From the NCBI RefSeq assembly GCF_001968815.1, contig NZ_MIEQ01000096.1, forward strand, positions 248,001-312,000: DNA of 64,000 nucleotides, read 5' to 3'. The notes under the pieces are model-generated. The model was not told the DNA's origin and did no database searches. It saw only the letters and a program-made list of their open reading frames with translations. Positions 27,568-35,365 of the stretch are shown here, in pieces. The DNA is from Motiliproteus sp. MSK22-1. Lineage in GTDB: Bacteria > Pseudomonadota > Gammaproteobacteria > Pseudomonadales > Balneatricaceae. Each line of letters starts with the position of its first letter. Positions within the stretch are counted from its first letter, which is position 1. A program made the position numbers and the translations under genes.

Positions 27568-28568
27568 CTACTTCGGTTCTCGCTGATCAGTCAACATATT
27601 CTCTGATTGCAGATATTGGTGGCACAAATGCGCGTTTTGCCGTGGTTAAAGAGGGCGGCTTCCTGCCACTGCACATTCGTAATCTTAAAGTTTCTGACTA
27701 TCCGGATATCGAAACGGCTATCCAGAGCTACCTTCAGGCTGAGCCTGAGCTAGGGCAGCGCACCCCCGCAAGGGCTTGTTTGGCTATCGCATGTCCAGTC
27801 ACCCGAGATGTCGTGGATATGACTAACAGCGGGTGGGTATTTTCCAAAAGCGCGTTGAAAGAATCATTGGGATTGGAGCAGCTTGAGATCATCAATGACT
27901 ATGCTGCACTTTCCTATGCTGCTTCTCAACTGAGTGCCGATGCTCTGTATCAGGTTGGAAGTGGGAGTGCGTTGGCTGGACAGCCGTTGGCTCTGCTTGG
28001 ACCTGGAACGGGGCTTGGTGTTGGTGGCCTGATTCGTCACGGGGGGAGGTTGGTTCCGGTTGTGACCGAAGGTGGTCATGTGGACTTTGCCCCCAGTAAT
28101 GAGTTGGAAGTTGAGATTCTCAGATACCTGTGGACCCGGTATTCCCACGTATCAGTGGAAAGATTGCTGTCAGGTATGGGATTAAGCAACCTGTTTGCAG
28201 CGCTATCTTCAATTAAAGGACAACACCCGGATCAGCAGTCCAGTCCTATAGAGCCTGCAGAAATCACCCGTCGTGCACTAGATCAAAAGGATCCTCTTTG
28301 CCTGGAAGTGCTTGAGTGTTTTTGCTCAATTCTAGGGAGTGTTGCTGGCAGTATGGCTCTTAATTTAGGTGCGCAGGGCGGGGTTTATATTACCGGCGGA
28401 ATTATACCTCGGATGTTGGAGTTTTTCTCCGCAAGTGGGTTTCGACAACGTTTTGAAGACAAGGGCCGGTTTAAAGCTTATATGACCGCTATTCCAACCT
28501 ATGTCGTTACAGCGGAGCAACCTGGATTAACAGGAGCTGCTGTAGCGTTGAGCGAACTAAATGGTTAA
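27564..28568 (+). CDS. glk: Glucokinase
   Basis: ATP-dependent kinase of 334 residues making glucose 6-phosphate, in the cytoplasm. The phosphate-binding [15 protein letters not shown] at the N-terminus, [10 protein letters not shown] and [12 protein letters not shown] are the hallmarks of the bacterial Glk (non-ROK) family. [11 protein letters not shown] marks the C-terminal adenosine site. Translation is coupled to edd by an ATGA overlap. Together with the edd, eda, zwf and pgl genes here it completes the route from free glucose to pyruvate and glyceraldehyde 3-phosphate. Confidence 0.96.
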   Translation: MTTSVLADQSTYSLIADIGGTNARFAVVKEGGFLPLHIRNLKVSDYPDIETAIQSYLQAEPELGQRTPARACLAIACPVTRDVVDMTNSGWVFSKSALKESLGLEQLEIINDYAALSYAASQLSADALYQVGSGSALAGQPLALLGPGTGLGVGGLIRHGGRLVPVVTEGGHVDFAPSNELEVEILRYLWTRYSHVSVERLLSGMGLSNLFAALSSIKGQHPDQQSSPIEPAEITRRALDQKDPLCLEVLECFCSILGSVAGSMALNLGAQGGVYITGGIIPRMLEFFSASGFRQRFEDKGRFKAYMTAIPTYVVTAEQPGLTGAAVALSELNG

Positions 28569-28620
28569 CGGCTATAGAGAAGCAGTTGTTGAAAGAATTG
28601 AAGAAGTGCGAGGAAAAAAC

Positions 28621-29259
28621 ATGAGCAACACAGTTAATGAAATACTTGAAACCTCGCCGGTCATGCCGGTACTGGTGATTGATGAGGTTGAAGATGCAGT
28701 ACCCTTAGCCAAAGCACTGGTCTCTGGTGGTTTAAAAGTACTTGAAATTACCTTGAGAACAGAAGCTGCTCTTGATGCTATCCGCGCTATTAGCCAGGAT
28801 GTCGAGGGGGCTCTTATTGGTGCAGGAACCATTACTACTCCTGCGCAGCTTCAACAGGTCAGAGACGCTGGCTGCGTCTTTGCTATCAGCCCAGGGGCTA
28901 CGCCGGCCTTACTGAAAGCGGGGAAAGAAATTGATATTCATTACATTCCGGCAATTAGTACTGCATCTGAGCTAATGGTAGGTATGGAAGCCGGATACAC
29001 TGCATTTAAATTTTTCCCGGCGGAGAGTAGTGGTGGTGTTGGTGCGCTTCGCTCCTTTGCCGGTCCTATGCCGGAGGTTACCTTTTGCCCTACCGGTGGT
29101 ATAGGTCCGGACAATTTTTGTGATTACCTCTCATTGTCAAATGTTGCCTGTGTTGGTGGCTCTTGGGTTGTGCCTTCTGAGCTGGTTAAGAAAAAAGACT
29201 GGGAGGGGATTAAGGCATTAGCAGCAGGGGTTGTGCAGCAAGCAGCCAGGATCAGATAG
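28621..29259 (+). CDS. eda: KDPG/KHG aldolase
   Basis: A 212-residue class I aldolase that splits 2-keto-3-deoxy-6-phosphogluconate into pyruvate and glyceraldehyde 3-phosphate. The general acid/base Glu is in LEITLRT (Glu42) and the Schiff-base Lys is 130 in F-K-F-F-P-A-E. I use the ATG preceded by AGGA, giving the usual family length; a longer reading overlapping glk has no ribosome site. It is the last gene of the edd-glk-eda operon, ending before a strong terminator. Confidence 0.96.
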   Translation: MSNTVNEILETSPVMPVLVIDEVEDAVPLAKALVSGGLKVLEITLRTEAALDAIRAISQDVEGALIGAGTITTPAQLQQVRDAGCVFAISPGATPALLKAGKEIDIHYIPAISTASELMVGMEAGYTAFKFFPAESSGGVGALRSFAGPMPEVTFCPTGGIGPDNFCDYLSLSNVACVGGSWVVPSELVKKKDWEGIKALAAGVVQQAARIR

Positions 29260-29398
29260 AAACGTCGCAAGCTTATATTTTTATTGGAATTCAGGTTCTT
29301 CATGGCATTCCCGTGCTCTGAACCGTTCGCTGGTGCATTTTTTCAGGTCTATGCCCAGTGAATGACATGCAGTGTAAATGGTGATTGCACTGTTTTTT

Positions 29399-29434
29399 GG
29401 CCGCCCTCAACATTGTTGGGGCGGCCTTTTTTTT
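29399..29434 (+). terminator. Rho-independent terminator of edd-glk-eda
   Basis: A stem of GGCCGCCC with GGGCGGCC (13-base AT-rich loop with its own CAA/TTG pairing) is followed by a run of eight T. It lies 140 bases after the eda stop. Confidence 0.93.
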
Positions 29435-29520
29435 AAACGGGAATGAACCTCATAGTTAAACAAGTTGGCTGAAAGGCTTGTATTGAAGATTGTTCATATT
29501 TACTCGAAGGCGGATGTTGA

Positions 29521-30474
29521 ATGAAAGAGTATAGTATTTCTGGTGTCGACCAGGCTGTCTCCTGTATCGGTTATGGTTGCATGCAGATCGGTGGGAGCTG
29601 GGATCGATCAGCCCTTACAGCTGAGCGGGTCAGAACCGCGGACCTCTTGGTTAATGCTGCTTTGGAACAGGGAATAAACCTGTTTGATCATGCTGATATC
29701 TACTGCGTTGGTAAGTCGGAAAAAGTATTTGGAGAGCTGCTTAAGAGCAGTCCTTCGCTACGCAGTCAAATCACAATACAGAGTAAATGCGGAATTCGTT
29801 TTAAAGATGATCCGGATCCAGGTCTGCCTGCTCGTTATGATCTCAGTTATGAGCATATTGTTCAGTCTACCGAACAGTCTCTGCATAGGTTGAATTCAGA
29901 TTACCTGGATTTGATGTTATTGCATCGACCAGATCCATTGATGGAGCCTGAGCAAGTAGCGGCGGCATTTGATCATCTTCACAGTAGTGGCAAAGTGCGA
30001 GCGTTTGGCGTCAGCAATCACTCTGCGGCGCAGATAGCGTTGCTGCAGTCTTATCTGGATCAACCGATAGTTGTTAACCAATTGGAGCTGAGTCTTCTAA
30101 GTCATGATCTAATCAGTGATGGTATGTTAGTCAACACTGGAGTTCCGGCGACTGCTGCGGTTACTGGCATTTTGGATTATTGCCGGTTGCATGAAATCCG
30201 TGTTCAGGCCTGGTCGCCTCTAGCCGGCGGCAAGCTTTTTGGGAATCAGCATTCGGCTGGAACTTACATAAAGTCTTTAGCTAATGAGAAAAGCACCAGT
30301 CCAGAGGCCATCGTTTTATCCTGGTTATTACGACATCCGGCGGGGATACAGCCGATAGTCGGAACAACCCAGACTCAGCGGCTGGCTGCAGCCTGTGAGA
30401 GTGATCAAGTTGAACTGAGTCCAGAGCAATGGTATCAGCTTCTGGAAGTTGTCAGGGGAGTTCCGGTGCCCTAG
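29521..30474 (+). CDS. Aldo/keto reductase
   Basis: An NADPH-dependent oxidoreductase of 317 residues with the AKR barrel. The catalytic tetrad can be placed in FDHADIYCVG (Asp and Tyr), SKCGIRF (Lys) and MLLHRPDP (His). The cofactor segment is QAWSPLAGGKLFG and the C-terminus has PIVGTTQTQRLAAA. It resembles the YdhF subgroup of uncharacterised reductases. It sits in the sugar block, but its carbonyl substrate is unknown, and it has its own gap on both sides so it may be a single-gene unit. Confidence 0.9.
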   Translation: MKEYSISGVDQAVSCIGYGCMQIGGSWDRSALTAERVRTADLLVNAALEQGINLFDHADIYCVGKSEKVFGELLKSSPSLRSQITIQSKCGIRFKDDPDPGLPARYDLSYEHIVQSTEQSLHRLNSDYLDLMLLHRPDPLMEPEQVAAAFDHLHSSGKVRAFGVSNHSAAQIALLQSYLDQPIVVNQLELSLLSHDLISDGMLVNTGVPATAAVTGILDYCRLHEIRVQAWSPLAGGKLFGNQHSAGTYIKSLANEKSTSPEAIVLSWLLRHPAGIQPIVGTTQTQRLAAACESDQVELSPEQWYQLLEVVRGVPVP

Positions 30475-30585
30475 GTTATCTGACCCTTCACCATTACCTA
30501 TCTATACTTAAAGCGGTTTGTTGTTTTCATTTGTGCAGCCAGTGGCTGTACCAGTGGAATAACAATGGATTTTTAGGGGGTGGCG

Positions 30586-33018
30586 TTGAGCGTTACGAGA
30601 AGCTGGTTTCGGTTTAAAAGCCTCAGAACAGAGATAGCTTTGGGTTTTACTGCGCTACTGCTACTGACGGCCTCAGTTGCGCTGATTGGCTGGATCAGCC
30701 TGGATCGGTTCGCCCGGGGAGTATCCCAGAGTGAATCAATCAATCTATGGGTTAATTCTTTGCTTCAGCTACGTCGCTATGAGCGAGAATACAAGTTAAC
30801 TGGAGACCCAGCTCAGTTACAATCACTGTCCTCTGCCATTGAACGCCTCCAGACTCAGATAAAAGACACTGGCAGTCAGTTTGACAAGGCTGATGAGGGA
30901 GTATTTCTGCGCGATATTCTTGCTGTGACAGACTTATACCGGCAAAGCTTTGAAGCCTATGTGGCACAGCAAACAGTAATGGATGAAGAGCTGGGTAATT
31001 CACAAAGAATTATGCAGCGTTTGGAGTCCATAACAGACGAATTTGCCAACCATAGCGCCGGTCAATACCATTTTAAGAAGCAGCATCTGGAGGAACTCTG
31101 GTCACTGTTTTTGAGAGATATGGACGAAATCGAGTTAATACGTTCATTTGAAGAAACAGCCAGTCGTATTGAGCGACGTTTAACTCAGCCATCCAAGGTA
31201 ACGAATGCTCAGCAGGCTTCTAATGCTGAGTTGAGTGCGCATATGGCCGGGATAGCAGAAACATTGGTTGACACTGCAAATAAGGCTTCTGTTGAACGCA
31301 TCTATAGGCAGTTCCAGGACTTGACTCATGATCAGCAGCGAATGTTGCAGGCCGTGAATCAAACCTCTTCAGACAACATTACCGGTTGGATACATCACTT
31401 TACTGGACTCAGTAGTCTTATCCAGCAACGAATGTCCAACCTGGAAAGGCAAGCCATTACTCACCGACTTCGGTACGACGTGGCCCAAGGGCAGCTGAGT
31501 CGCGCAAAAATTATGACAGAAGCGGCCAGACAGCTTCAGATCTGGCTTGGCAAATTGCGTGAGCAAGAAAAACAGTTTCTGCTATTGTCTTCAAATGACA
31601 ACGCAGCCTTAGTGAGAAACCGTGTATTTCAGATGGAGCTTTCTGCTCAGGATATCTATTCTCAGCTTATAGACAAGACGGACAGAGGAGCGCTTGAGGA
31701 AATCGCGGGTTTATTGACAGAATACGGGCGACTGTTTGACGAAATAGTTTTTATTCAGGAGAAGTTACGGCTCTCAGATCAGGATATGAGCGGTGCTATC
31801 AATGAATTGCAATCGATCAGCTCTGTGGCTGCCAAAAAGCGGATTGAGGAGCTAAAAATCTGGCAACTTAAAGCAAACCAGCAGATGGTAGTAGGCTCCC
31901 TGATTGCAATAGCAACGGCTGTGCTACTGGCTTTGCTGATTGGGCGAAGGCTGAGCCTGCCGATTACCAATATTACCCAAACAATCTCTAGAGTAGCTGA
32001 AGGCGAGCATGAAGTTCAGACTCCAGGATTAGATCGGTCAGACGAAATAGGCAAAATGGCTGCAGCGGTAGAGGTTTTTAAACAAACCCTGGTCAGAGCC
32101 ATTCAGCTTCAGGCGCAACAGGCAGAGGAAAATAAAGGACGACGTAAAGCTGAGGCTGAAGTTCGTGAGCTTAATACTGATTTGGAGAACAGGGTGGCTC
32201 ATCGTACTCAGCAACTGGAAAAGGCAAACTTAGAACTTGAGAAAGCTTTAGATACTTTAACCAAAGCTCAGGAGCAGCTTGTTGAGTCAGAGAAAATGGC
32301 CTCGTTAGCAGGCCTGGTTGCGGGTGTTTCTCATGAGTTAAATACTCCAGTGGGGAATTGTATTACAGCAAACTCTCTGATGAATGATCAGCTACGGGAA
32401 TTAAAACGAGCCTACGATGACGGAGTTCTTTCCAGGGACCATATTGTTGGTTTTATTGACAACGGAATGGAGGTTGGAGGGCTGATTAGTGAAAACCTGA
32501 CGCGAACAGCGTCTCTTGTCGCTATGTTCAAAAAGCTGGCGATGGAGTCGAATCAGGACGAATCCTGTCGATATCAGTTGGCAGAAGTTTTTGAAAACTG
32601 CCTGCTCAGCCTGAATCATAGTATTGAGTCTGCAGGGCTGCATATGGATATGCACTGTGATCCCGGAATCATACTGGAAGGTTATCCCAGTGACTTATTT
32701 CATATAATAAGTAATCTGGTTAATAACTCCATCACCCATGCCTACTCTGGGCGGAGCGACGGAGTTCTGAAATTGAAATCTGAGTTAACAAAAGCTGAAG
32801 TGGTTATTCGGTATTCTGATGACGGTGCTGGTATGACTAAGGATCAGCAGGAAAAAATATTTGAGCCGTTCTATACAACTCGCAGAGGATCTGGAGGGAC
32901 CGGGCTTGGGATGCATCTGGTTTATAATCTGGTCAGTCAACGACTAAAAGGGCAGATCAGGTGTTGCAGTGAACCTGGCAAGGGAACTGAATTTGTGATC
33001 AAAGTGCCGGTCAGTTAA
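30586..33018 (+). CDS. Orphan membrane sensor histidine kinase
   Basis: An 810-residue sensor. One N-terminal transmembrane helix precedes a long, all-helical periplasmic domain of about 390 residues, similar in layout to HBM-type chemosensor domains. A second helix (about 433-455), a HAMP linker, a coiled coil and the kinase core follow. The phosphoacceptor His (near 583) is in VSHELNTPVGN, and the ATP-binding part has NLVNNSITHA, SDDGAGM and GGTGLGMHLVYNLV. I start at TTG, five bases after AGGGGG; an in-frame GTG six bases earlier would abut that ribosome site. No response-regulator gene is adjacent, so its partner is unknown. Confidence 0.88.
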   Translation: MSVTRSWFRFKSLRTEIALGFTALLLLTASVALIGWISLDRFARGVSQSESINLWVNSLLQLRRYEREYKLTGDPAQLQSLSSAIERLQTQIKDTGSQFDKADEGVFLRDILAVTDLYRQSFEAYVAQQTVMDEELGNSQRIMQRLESITDEFANHSAGQYHFKKQHLEELWSLFLRDMDEIELIRSFEETASRIERRLTQPSKVTNAQQASNAELSAHMAGIAETLVDTANKASVERIYRQFQDLTHDQQRMLQAVNQTSSDNITGWIHHFTGLSSLIQQRMSNLERQAITHRLRYDVAQGQLSRAKIMTEAARQLQIWLGKLREQEKQFLLLSSNDNAALVRNRVFQMELSAQDIYSQLIDKTDRGALEEIAGLLTEYGRLFDEIVFIQEKLRLSDQDMSGAINELQSISSVAAKKRIEELKIWQLKANQQMVVGSLIAIATAVLLALLIGRRLSLPITNITQTISRVAEGEHEVQTPGLDRSDEIGKMAAAVEVFKQTLVRAIQLQAQQAEENKGRRKAEAEVRELNTDLENRVAHRTQQLEKANLELEKALDTLTKAQEQLVESEKMASLAGLVAGVSHELNTPVGNCITANSLMNDQLRELKRAYDDGVLSRDHIVGFIDNGMEVGGLISENLTRTASLVAMFKKLAMESNQDESCRYQLAEVFENCLLSLNHSIESAGLHMDMHCDPGIILEGYPSDLFHIISNLVNNSITHAYSGRSDGVLKLKSELTKAEVVIRYSDDGAGMTKDQQEKIFEPFYTTRRGSGGTGLGMHLVYNLVSQRLKGQIRCCSEPGKGTEFVIKVPVS

Positions 33019-33113
33019 ACGGGATATGCAAACTGCCAAATTCGTGCTTATACTTGCATCAAGAGCATAATTACGTAGAATCGGGATGGTGAATCTAAGT
33101 TCATCCCTCCTTT

Positions 33114-33238
33114 GTTGTAGGTGCAAATGTTGTCGGTGCAAAAGGCTGCAACTACAACAACCTGTAATTGCAGTGATTTGTAATTACATACGTCGTGATT
33201 ACATGCATTGTAATTGTATAGATTGTGATTATACAGCA
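33114..33238. repeat. Degenerate 15-bp-period repeat array
   Basis: About eight degenerate units with a 15-base period fill this stretch. Five carry the decamer TGTRATTRYA, starting at 33163, 33179, 33194, 33209 and 33224 (spacing 16, 15, 15, 15). The earlier units are TTGTAGGTGCAAATG and TTGTCGGTGCAAAAG. The decamer is close to a palindrome (TGTAATTACA) and to a collapsed HexR site. It lies within the 323-base gap between the sensor kinase and the H-NS-like gene, which otherwise shows nothing. Confidence 0.8.
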
Positions 33239-33341
33239 GTAGCCGCGACTAGTGATGTAGGTAACTAGCAGGAATATAGCTGGTTCTATAGAAATCTGTG
33301 TTTTATATATCTGTCTTTTATATATAAGTGTTGTAATAGCT

Positions 33342-33587
33342 ATGCCCGCCACTATTAAATTATTATTGCAAGAAGACGCCTTACAGCAGGCCTGTAAAGA
33401 TCTTTCAGTTTCTGAGCTGGAATCAATTTATCAGCACCTGCAAGAGCTTATCACAGAACGCCAGGAAGCCGACTCTGCCGCAGAACTCAAGCGTAAGGGC
33501 GAGCGTACTCTGGATGATATGCGTGGATTGATGGCGAAGGCCGGAATATCCATGCAGGAATTTCAAGCAGCGTTGGATGGTAACTAG
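33342..33587 (+). CDS. H-NS-like N-terminal domain protein without DNA-binding domain
   Basis: An 81-residue, helix-rich protein. Its layout matches the first 75-80 residues of H-NS: a short helix (KLLLQEDALQQACKDLS), a long charged coiled-coil helix (ELESIYQHLQELITERQEA), and a final DDMRGLMAKAGISMQEFQAAL that parallels the YREMLIADGIDPNEL of H-NS. The C-terminal DNA-binding domain, with its TWTGQGR-type loop, is absent. It could be a natural H-NST-like antagonist or a truncated H-NS paralogue. Its stop codon overlaps the stop of a decayed gene on the other strand, which supports truncation by a deletion. I rate the relationship as likely but unproven. Confidence 0.65.
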   Translation: MPATIKLLLQEDALQQACKDLSVSELESIYQHLQELITERQEADSAAELKRKGERTLDDMRGLMAKAGISMQEFQAALDGN

Positions 33588-33900
33588 TTTTGTATTGCTT
33601 CGTTATTTTGATTCGGAGCTTTTAGGCTAACACGCTTTCCAGACTCACTGTTGAGAATTGCCAGTTCGATTATTTTTATTTCTGTAAGAGCATCATCGGC
33701 TGAAACGGGATTTCTTCCACCGTTTCTGATTGCCTCGTGTATTGCTAAGAAGTGTTCTTGGCAGCATCCGTTACAGGTGGGGATTGCTTCGTTCCCGCTC
33801 GGGTCATAAAGGATAGATGAAATGTTTCGCTACCGTTTGCACACGACTGCCTTGGTAAGGTTGTATCAATCAGCACGGGATTGAAGTCTTCGTGATTATG
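33584..33900 (-). pseudogene. Decayed Gfo/Idh/MocA oxidoreductase C-terminus
   Basis: On the minus strand a C-terminal Gfo/Idh/MocA fragment of about 105 residues can be read across one frameshift. The first piece reads HEDFNPVLIDTT and ends NGSETFHLS. Near 33808-33813 it shifts to YDPSGNEAIP, then EHFLAIHEAIRNGG, NPVSADDAL, IKIIELAILNSESGKR and a stop. The D-A-L..I..IE.A..S...GKRV pattern is typical of the family's end. The NAD-binding half is missing: the fragment abuts the end of the epimerase gene. It is a remnant of a sugar dehydrogenase that once lay in this sugar block. Confidence 0.8.
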
Positions 33901-34807
33901 TTTGGCTTAAAGAGTCGCTTCGTATCACGCAGCCCATTTGATGTTCTGTTCCCGGAGCTATGGTTACTTTGTTAGTTAGAGCGTTACTGGTTTCCAGGCA
34001 AAGCATATGCTTGTATCCGGAGCCTTCAAAATCACTCATTGCTTGCGCTTTCTCTTTGCCGGGATTCCAGATAACTGTTGATAGACTTCCTGATTTGGAA
34101 ATAGAGATATTGCGACGGTTGGCAGTGTCTGAGATGCGAGTTGTTTTATCGGTGTTAATATAAACCCTGTCTGTTTCTCCTTTCACATGGATTTCGCCTG
34201 TTTGATTTTTGTTCTTTAGGTCGTCAACTTTATCAAAATAGGACTGATCTTCCAGACCCGTCACGGCTGTTTGATCGATATCTCCAACTGCAAAATAACT
34301 GTGCAATGCTTCTGTAATGGCCAGATTTGATGTGCCGGTATTTCGAGTAGTCAGTTTGAGGCTTAACTGATGGTTGAGGCAGACTTCGAGTTCAAGAGAA
34401 AAAGAGTAGGGCCATAGTGTCCGGGTTTGCTGATTATCGGTCAGTGCAAGCCTTAATATTGTTTCATCTTTATTTCCATGACTGTCTGAAACGGTCCACT
34501 GACTGGTGCGAGCAAAGCCATGGGCTGGCAGGGAGGTGTTGTCTGGATGATCACCGAACCATGGCCAGCAGATAGGGATTCCTCCCCTTATTGGTTTACC
34601 CTGCTGGTAATTGCTTTTTTGGCTTAGCCAAAGCACTTTTTTTTGCCCGCTTGGGTTGTACTCCAATACCTGGGCTCCCTGTAAGCTTAGTGAAAGGTTT
34701 CCATGATCATTATTCATTCGGATCATGATTAAGTTGTCGGGACCACGGAAAAAATTGATGTGGCTGTGGATACCGAACTCTTGGTTCATACGGGTAATGT
34801 CGTTCAT
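33896..34807 (-). CDS. D-hexose-6-phosphate mutarotase (YeaD-like)
   Basis: A 303-residue aldose-1-epimerase-fold enzyme expected to equilibrate the anomers of glucose 6-phosphate and related sugars. Recognisable parts are LQGAQVLEYNPSGQ, the substrate loop RGGIPICWPWFGDHP, the catalytic His in PAHGFARTS and ALHSYF, and a Glu near the C-terminus (LCLETSNAL). A perfect HexR operator lies 59 bases upstream, so it belongs to the glucose-catabolism regulon. It is divergent from zwf, which uses the beta anomer of glucose 6-phosphate, and this gives a simple functional link. Confidence 0.92.
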   Translation of the reverse strand: MNDITRMNQEFGIHSHINFFRGPDNLIMIRMNNDHGNLSLSLQGAQVLEYNPSGQKKVLWLSQKSNYQQGKPIRGGIPICWPWFGDHPDNTSLPAHGFARTSQWTVSDSHGNKDETILRLALTDNQQTRTLWPYSFSLELEVCLNHQLSLKLTTRNTGTSNLAITEALHSYFAVGDIDQTAVTGLEDQSYFDKVDDLKNKNQTGEIHVKGETDRVYINTDKTTRISDTANRRNISISKSGSLSTVIWNPGKEKAQAMSDFEGSGYKHMLCLETSNALTNKVTIAPGTEHQMGCVIRSDSLSQT

Positions 34808-34865
34808 AGCCAGGGAAGCCTTCAGGGTGGGCGCAATAGTAATGGCAGTGCGTTACTGCAAAATT

Positions 34866-34880
34866 TGTAATTAAATTACA
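34866..34880. promoter_or_regulatory. HexR operator of the epimerase gene
   Basis: TGTAATTAAATTACA is identical over all 15 bases to the site upstream of edd. It lies 59 bases before the minus-strand epimerase start, in a suitable position to block its promoter. It may also influence the divergent zwf gene some 490 bases away. Confidence 0.85.
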
Positions 34881-35100
34881 TTGTAAGTCGAGCTGTATCA
34901 AGGCAATTTTTACCTGTTTGTTCCCTTGATTGTTTCTGTTGTTCATCGTCAGAATTACTTAATTCATAGACAAGATACTGATATAAAGGGAATAATTTGC
35001 TTGTTTGACTGTGGTTTCTAGTTTTCTTCCACGTGCTGCTTTCCTGCGGTGAGTGGTTTGGGGTTGCTGAGGTCTCTTTTCATGCAATCAGGATAATATG

Positions 35101-35177
35101 TTTGTTAAAATTACAGTTTGTGATTTACATTTTGCGATTTACACCATTATAATGGTGAAATACGTCATAAAATTACA
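35101..35177 (+). promoter_or_regulatory. HexR-like sites and a 16-bp palindrome upstream of zwf
   Basis: Two imperfect HexR-like 15-mers are seen, at 35101-35115 (11 of 15 matches) and 35163-35177 (12 of 15); both keep the ATTACA half. Between them is the perfect 16-base palindrome CACCATTATAATGGTG (35142-35157), which could be the site of another regulator. They lie 190-265 bases before zwf. The rest of the 558-base gap between the epimerase and zwf genes is AT-rich and shows no gene. Confidence 0.5.
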
Positions 35178-35365
35178 TTTTGATCGTTCTTCCGACGGCA
35201 TATATTTCATAAAGCTTGTTGTTCGAAAGAAACTAAGTAAGCCTTGTTTGCCGATTAAGTGTTGTCTGCCAGAATTATTGTAGTACATGCACGCGTCGTA
35301 TCGTGCTTATTAAGACTCGTAAAAATTAAGAATCACCGTCCGCTCGAAAGAACAGGAGCCCTATA

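Noticed and set aside
33086-33268. Cys/Asn-rich 60-residue frame, and an opposite-strand frame over the same bases
   Set aside because: The residue pattern simply reflects the 15-base-period repeat (five-residue periodicity); not a gene.
35098-35283. 61-residue frame upstream of zwf
   Set aside because: It overlaps the HexR-like sites and palindrome, lacks a ribosome site and has no family resemblance.
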